This document shows positions 59,431 to 64,000 of a stretch of 64,000 nucleotides of DNA, one piece after another. Origin of the DNA: Armillaria gallica (lineage: Eukaryota; Basidiomycota; Agaricomycetes; Agaricales; Physalacriaceae); NCBI GenBank assembly GCA_037576215.1, contig JBANDB010000004.1, positions 434,001 to 498,000 of the forward strand, read 5' to 3'. Under the pieces are notes generated by a model that searched no databases, was not told the origin of the DNA, and saw nothing but the letters and a program-made list of their open reading frames with translations. The number at the start of each line of letters is the position of its first letter. Positions within the stretch are counted from its first letter, which is position 1. The position numbers were made by a program, and so were the translations under genes.

Positions 59431-60837
59431 CACGAGCATTCAGAGGGGGCAAGAACGAGAGGATAGTGCAAGAATGAGGCGAAGGGGAGCAATGCGATTC
59501 TAACGTTGGCATGTTCACATATCAGGTGATAGGGAACCATGAAGTGTACGGCAGTTTACCAAAATCACTGTTCGTTCGCTTGATTGACCATTGCAGTGCC
59601 GAAATTCTGTGTACGAGAAACAAGCCGGCATGGATGGACAATTGTCAGACGTCTTATGGCTGCGAGCGCGGAAGCGAATAGAAGTGACGTACAGAAAGCA
59701 AAAAATAGGTGATGCAGGATGTCTCTTACTCCTCCTTTAGATCTGAATGATTCCATGTCCATCCCTCCCGGAACAAGATATTATCTGAATACCATACTAT
59801 CCGGGTGGCTGGTCCTTTCAGAGTGAAGATATTATTAAATGATTATTCAAACCAGAAGCATCACCTCGTGTATTAAATACACGACTCGTTTAAAAAAAGA
59901 ATTTAGGATTGCTTCCGAGAGAATCGGTGATCAAATCTCTGCAAAGCGAAGAGCAACGTTCCTTACAAACTTCTCCAGCATCATGACGGAAACTGCGTAG
60001 TTTGTCCCGTGAGGTTTTCAGAAGATGTCTTACGCTGGCACGGGACGTCAGTGTATACGAACATGATTTCCTACACCAAGAATTATGGCTAAATATTTAT
60101 TTACATTACACGTGAACATCGAGATCCTCGTTTTCATGACCCAAAGGACGAACCCTTTCCCTCAGAATACTGATACTCTGATAAAGTAACGTCAAGATCC
60201 ATAATAGGAAGACATCCGAGGTGCACACTTCATCGATACCAAGACCAGGGTTCATCAGCACACTTTCAGTTCGGACGGAGATCGGAATGCGCCTCGTAAA
60301 CAAGTGGCGAGAAGCCGACACACACTACGTGGAGTTAGATTTGTCATGAATGCACAAGAGACGAGGCTTGGCATTTTAATAGGATCGAATCGATCTAAGC
60401 GGAGAGTCTATTGGAATATGTGGCTGTACGAGTCGTCGGGATCAGTTACCGGCATCGGCCGTACCCGGCAGTACCTTTCATTACTATTTTCAATTCCTTT
60501 TCCTTCTTTACCGTTTACCTTCACGTCGACGTACATAGGCTAAACGAGTTGCGTCCTTGTGCCCTCCCGTGCTCGAACGACGACAGAGTCTAGCAAGATG
60601 AGTAAAAGCAGACGGTGGGAACATACAAATCTATGCGGAGGTACCACACTATCACGAGAGCAAGGAGAGAACATGCCAGCGAATCAGCTCTTGCGGATGC
60701 CACCCTGGAAAGGAGAATGTTACCTCATAGCCAAGCCTGACATTGCGACGAGGATCAATAGGGGTCTGTGACTCGGAGTACGTTTGAATTTTTGAGTTCT
60801 TGAATTTAGATCGGTCACCGGTTACCTCTGAGTGAAG
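59431..60837. other. Module 7 spacer, alpha-type
   Basis: Matches 41714-42440 closely up to about 60080, then 18430-18720. No gene seen. Part of the last alpha spacer before the array ends. Confidence 0.5.
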
Positions 60838-60957
60838 GAGTGCGTAAGATACATCACAACGAGGATGTGCAAAGGCAGGAGTCGTGCCACGGTCGGGTCG
60901 GATCAGGCCGGCTACGTGCATCAGGCACATTCCTTTTCGATGTTTGGAATTGGACTC
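60838..60957 (+). pseudogene. Module 7 LRR-like gene, 5' stub
   Basis: Only the shared 5' block remains (GGATCAGGCCGGCTACGTGC...GGAATTGGAC). The minus strand carries the conserved MHVAGLIR element (ATG near 60927). Similarity to the other modules stops at about 60957, which is the right edge of the array. Confidence 0.6.
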
Positions 60958-61746
60958 GGGCAAGAAGAATTCTGCGTGGTCGCCTGCGTGGCTGCGTGGT
61001 GCGTGGCTGCGTGGTTGATGTGATCAGCGTGGTCAGATCAGCGTGGTTGACAAATCACAGGGGTAGTCAACCTCCCATCAAACATCGCTCGATAGGCTCA
61101 GTTCTCTTTCGCCTTCACGTTTGGTAGATCATTTTCTTCTACTGTTGTTGTACATGCTTAATAAATATTGTGAATCCGTGAAGGGCTACCTTTGCTATTT
61201 GTGTGAGATTTCTGACCTTAATGTATCTTATTCTCTATGCCGGTTGCTTAATCTTTTCTTCATTTCATGCAACTCATCTTTGGAATAGGTGACTTTTAAC
61301 TCGCACTTTTAACGGTAACTATTAAGTCTGTCTCTCTCCTGTTCCACTTTGCTATGGAAATATGGAAACCGATTCATTTCAGGGACTTCATTTGTTGCAA
61401 TTACTGTCTAACAGTGGTTATGAAAATATGTTATGACTTTCACCTCTCTTTTTTCATCCTCGACACCCCATAAGCTACTGTTTATCCTAGGAACCACGAA
61501 TCTTCATAGACCATGTTCACACTCCTTGTACATACTCTTTTGTGATAGACAAAGAACTAATTATGATACGCACCTCCCAGGATAAATTCAAGCGATATTT
61601 ACATTGAAGGCTTGACGAAAATCTGCACGGAAATCAAAACGAAGACCTAACAAATGCAGAAGGGCTTTTCCCCATGAATTTTCATCGCACACACGTTCCA
61701 GTTTTGGATGCAAGTGGTAAGACACTTTGTGACTCGTCGCTTCACA
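60958..61746. other. Sequence beyond the array, with GCGTGG-rich start
   Basis: 60975-61045 contains a cluster of GCGTGG repeats (TGCGTGGCTGCGTGGT). The rest (61050-61746) is AT-rich with no gene recognised. Confidence 0.4.
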
Positions 61747-62410
61747 GTAATAGATGTGCTTTCTAGGCAACGTACAATGTTATGTACCAAAACCGGTGAA
61801 ACGACTAGAAAATCCTTCGCAAAATCCAAAGGCAAGCAAAGCGTCCAAGCAAGAAGTCAAAGCTTCATCAGCCCTCTCGGACACGAAGGCTATTTCAGCT
61901 CAGCCAGTACAAGATGGTTCTCCGAAAACAAAGAGTGAAGAAGAATGAACATATCTTCAGTTCCATACTAGCAATGCATCCGCTTCTACCAGTAATTCCA
62001 AGCTACCACCCATGGGTAATAACATGGCACTTGATCTGACAAAGAGTGAGAAACTCCATGAGACGTGGGACGGATGGCCGGATGGTGATTTCGACCTCGA
62101 TATTGACCATACCACATTTGAAGCTACGAAAAATCTTTTGGTTCACTGGTCTATGAAGGTTAACAGAGGGGATAAAATCCATTCTGCAAATGCAGAAACT
62201 TGGCAAGCTGGAAAGAGATCGAATCATCTTTGTCTAGGCCATATGGAGTGCGACAAGGAGATGATTATAGATTTGGAACAGAATCCAAAGTAGAAGTAAG
62301 ATATTCTTTTGTTATTGACAGCGGGCAGTGCAATGCTGATATCCCAACTTTATCCAGGACCTCACTATGTGTATGAGGATGGGACTACTCATGAGAATTG
62401 AATGAAGGAG
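61747..62410 (+). pseudogene. Transposon-type protein fragment with GCM/FLYWCH-like zinc-binding region
   Basis: A frame ending at 61948 (KTKSEEE) is followed, after a stop, by one at 62012-62293 with WQAGKRSNHLCLGHMECD. A 45-nt intron-like GTAGAAGTAA...TTGACAG (about 62291-62321) leads to QCNAD...YVYEDGTTHEN. The order W..GKRS..CLG...CD, then a Tyr-rich strand and a final His, resembles the WRKY/GCM1-fold domain common in fungal transposon proteins. One Cys of the usual CDN.EC pattern is missing. Probably a decayed fragment. Confidence 0.42.
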
Positions 62411-62801
62411 CCATGCAAACGGTCTGCTACTAGGGAGCCTAAGGATTACTCCGAGCCAAGGCCATGGCCAATCCTCAAGAAACACCGCCAGATTTGATAA
62501 CTTGGTAATAACTTACATCAGAACTCGATCACAATTAATCAGACTCGCTTTCAGTTATCTTGTTCAATTCAAAGTGTTTCCGTAGTCAAAATATACCTGC
62601 TATGTACTTATATTATCCAAATTCTTCGAAATTTGGCCAATATCACAGTGTTTTACATGGATTATGCGGCTCTGACAGCATGCTTGAACAAGAGAATAAT
62701 TTTGGAGATATCTTAAGAGTATAAAGAAGCCTGAAAACCTGTTAGACAAGGAAATGGAAGTAATGTACAGGATGTGGGGTTGCATTTGACTGAGCCAAGA
62801 T

Positions 62802-63176
62802 CAAGGGTGCTCCGGAATGTCAGCCTGGCACATCCAGTAGGGTGGTTGGTTGGCTCCGGAGGAGCTGAAAAAAATTTCTGAGGGGGACCTTTGGGTGCTC
62901 TTAGAACTTGAGAAAATAAATTTTGAATTATTCTTTTCATAGAACAGTAGTGTACTCAATGACTATGGTGAGATATCACCAGGAAAGTAACAAAACAAGA
63001 TGGTAGACAGATGTGCTGGGACATGGCGGAGTATGACCCAAAAGTAGACATATGATGTCATAGAACAGCCCTATAAATAGGCATACCAGAGTCACATGGT
63101 TGGTTGGTTCCAACCCACTGGCCTGAAATAAATATTTCGACCTTATGTGTAAAATATTATTTCCCGAGCACCCTTG
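62802..63176. mobile_element. hAT-like MITE copy 4
   Basis: 375 bp, ends CAAGGGTGCTCCGGAA and inverted CAAGGGTGCTCGGGAA. Perfect 8-bp duplication GCCAAGAT (62794-62801, 63177-63184). An inner GGTTGGTTGG motif resembles one in the copy at 8117-8605 (8150-8175). Confidence 0.9.
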
Positions 63177-63242
63177 GCCAAGATTTAACAAGAATGGCTG
63201 CTATATTTGGTAACAGTCAATCGCAGGCTAAAATATGACTTG

Positions 63243-64000
63243 TCATACAATTAAGTCATTATTATAACCTTTCACCAATGCATTAACGTCCCAGTCTTGT
63301 CGTTCGTTTATGACCCCATCCACGTGTTCAGCGAGGAATTCCTCGATAAGTTCGTTGGTGTCCATGTCACTTTCCTGTACCCAACTGTTTGATTTGGGTC
63401 CATAACCCTTCCATTTGATGAAATAGTCTGTCACCGTATTTGGTAGTTCCCCTTGTCTTCCTCGAACTCAACGTTGTCTGCTGTTTAAGACTTTTTCAAC
63501 TTCATAATGCTCTTCACCATCTATGAGGTCTGGCAGTGGGGGAGGTGGTTGTTCCTGGTTAGGGAATGCTGGAGGGATGTATGGAGTGAGTAACAATTCA
63601 TTAAAGGTTGGATAAATTTTCCAGTTGGCTGGTAGGGCGATGGTGTATGTGGAGGCGCCTTTCTTGTCTTTGATTTTGAAAGGGCCCATTCATTTGTTGT
63701 TGAGCTTCTTTTTTGGACATGGTAGGTGAAGTTTGGAGGTGTCGAGCCAAACCTTGTCACCTACTTTATACTTGATGGCTGGGTGTTTTGACTTGTCATA
63801 CTGCACCTTCATTTGTAATGCAGCCTTTTCAAGTGACTTTTTGGCGGCGGCGTGGATCTCCTGCATCTTGGAAATGAAGGTGTTCGAGGCGGGGGTATGG
63901 AATGGTGCGGCAGGCTTTGTTCCTGGTAATATGTCAGGGTTATAGCCATAATTGACTTCGAATGGGCTTTTGCCAGTAGAAGAGTGTACTCGATTGTTAT
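63243..64000 (-). pseudogene. Ty3/gypsy polyprotein 3' end (integrase C-terminus and chromodomain), off window
   Basis: Reading left from the window end: STGKSPFEVNYGYNPD (integrase), a basic helix, YKVGDKVWLDTS, then MGPFKIKDK and YTIALPANWKIYPTFN (the beta-barrel end of integrase), EEHYEVEKVLNSR and the chromodomain FIKWKGYGPKSNSW ending near 63243. A TGA at about 63689-63692 interrupts where Trp is expected, and the frame changes between the EVEKVL block and the chromodomain. It acts in the nucleus to insert element cDNA; this copy is inactive. The rest lies beyond the window. Confidence 0.82.

Noticed and set aside
1..64000. tRNA or rRNA genes
   Set aside because: No cloverleaf-like A and B box arrangement or rRNA core sequence was noticed by eye; a covariance-model scan was not possible here.

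Overview
The window looks like a gene-family cluster from the nuclear genome of a mushroom-forming basidiomycete (Agaricomycetes). The reasons are: repeated genes carrying the basidiomycete-typical DUF6535 membrane domain, short introns of about 50 bases with GT...AG ends, a Helitron whose helicase is followed by a ubiquitin-protease-like domain, and a chromodomain Ty3/gypsy retrotransposon. Assignments come from reading motifs by eye; no database search was run.

The dominant structure is an array of seven modules. Each holds one DUF6535 gene on the minus strand followed, to its right, by one leucine-rich-repeat-like gene on the plus strand (called LRR-like here; no F-box was seen). The modules are: M1 (1-2239 with 5190-6772), M2 (10498-17705 with 20020-21650), M3 (23036-26199 with 28850-30620), M4 (33590-34010 with 35900-37610), M5 (38602-41713 with 43270-44620), M6 (47471-50557 with 53440-55030) and M7 (56237-59430 with a stub at 60838-60957). 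Spacer and exon similarity separates two lineages: alpha (M2, M3, M5, M7) and beta (M1, M4, M6), interleaved along the array. Only the DUF6535 genes of M3 (1000 aa) and M5 (983 aa) read as intact four-exon genes. M7 has a single nonsense codon. M1, M4 and M6 are decayed. M2 is cut in two by a Helitron. The LRR-like copies mostly carry frameshifts or stops, and M2's is the longest open one. The array stops abruptly near 60957.

Many mobile elements sit in the array, and the module copies act as internal empty-site controls. They are: a 4125-bp Helitron (11906-16030); two copies of a 1336-bp element with 9-bp target duplications and GCTCGCAA-type subterminal repeats (44893-46649, 51009-52344); a TIR family with 6-bp duplications, one copy nested in another (6773-9365 with 7570-9338; 31591-33011); four hAT-like MITEs with 8-bp duplications (8117-8605, 8721-9028, 45498-45910, 62802-63176); a TA-flanked MITE (2620-3006); and a solo LTR (29288-29710). 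To the right of the array lie a transposon-type zinc-binding gene fragment (61975-62400) and the 3' end of a gypsy element running off the window (63243-64000).

How the genes work together is unknown. DUF6535 has no assigned function. The repeated pairing of a membrane protein gene with an LRR-like gene, both evolving by duplication and decay, suggests a birth-and-death family pair; that is inference.
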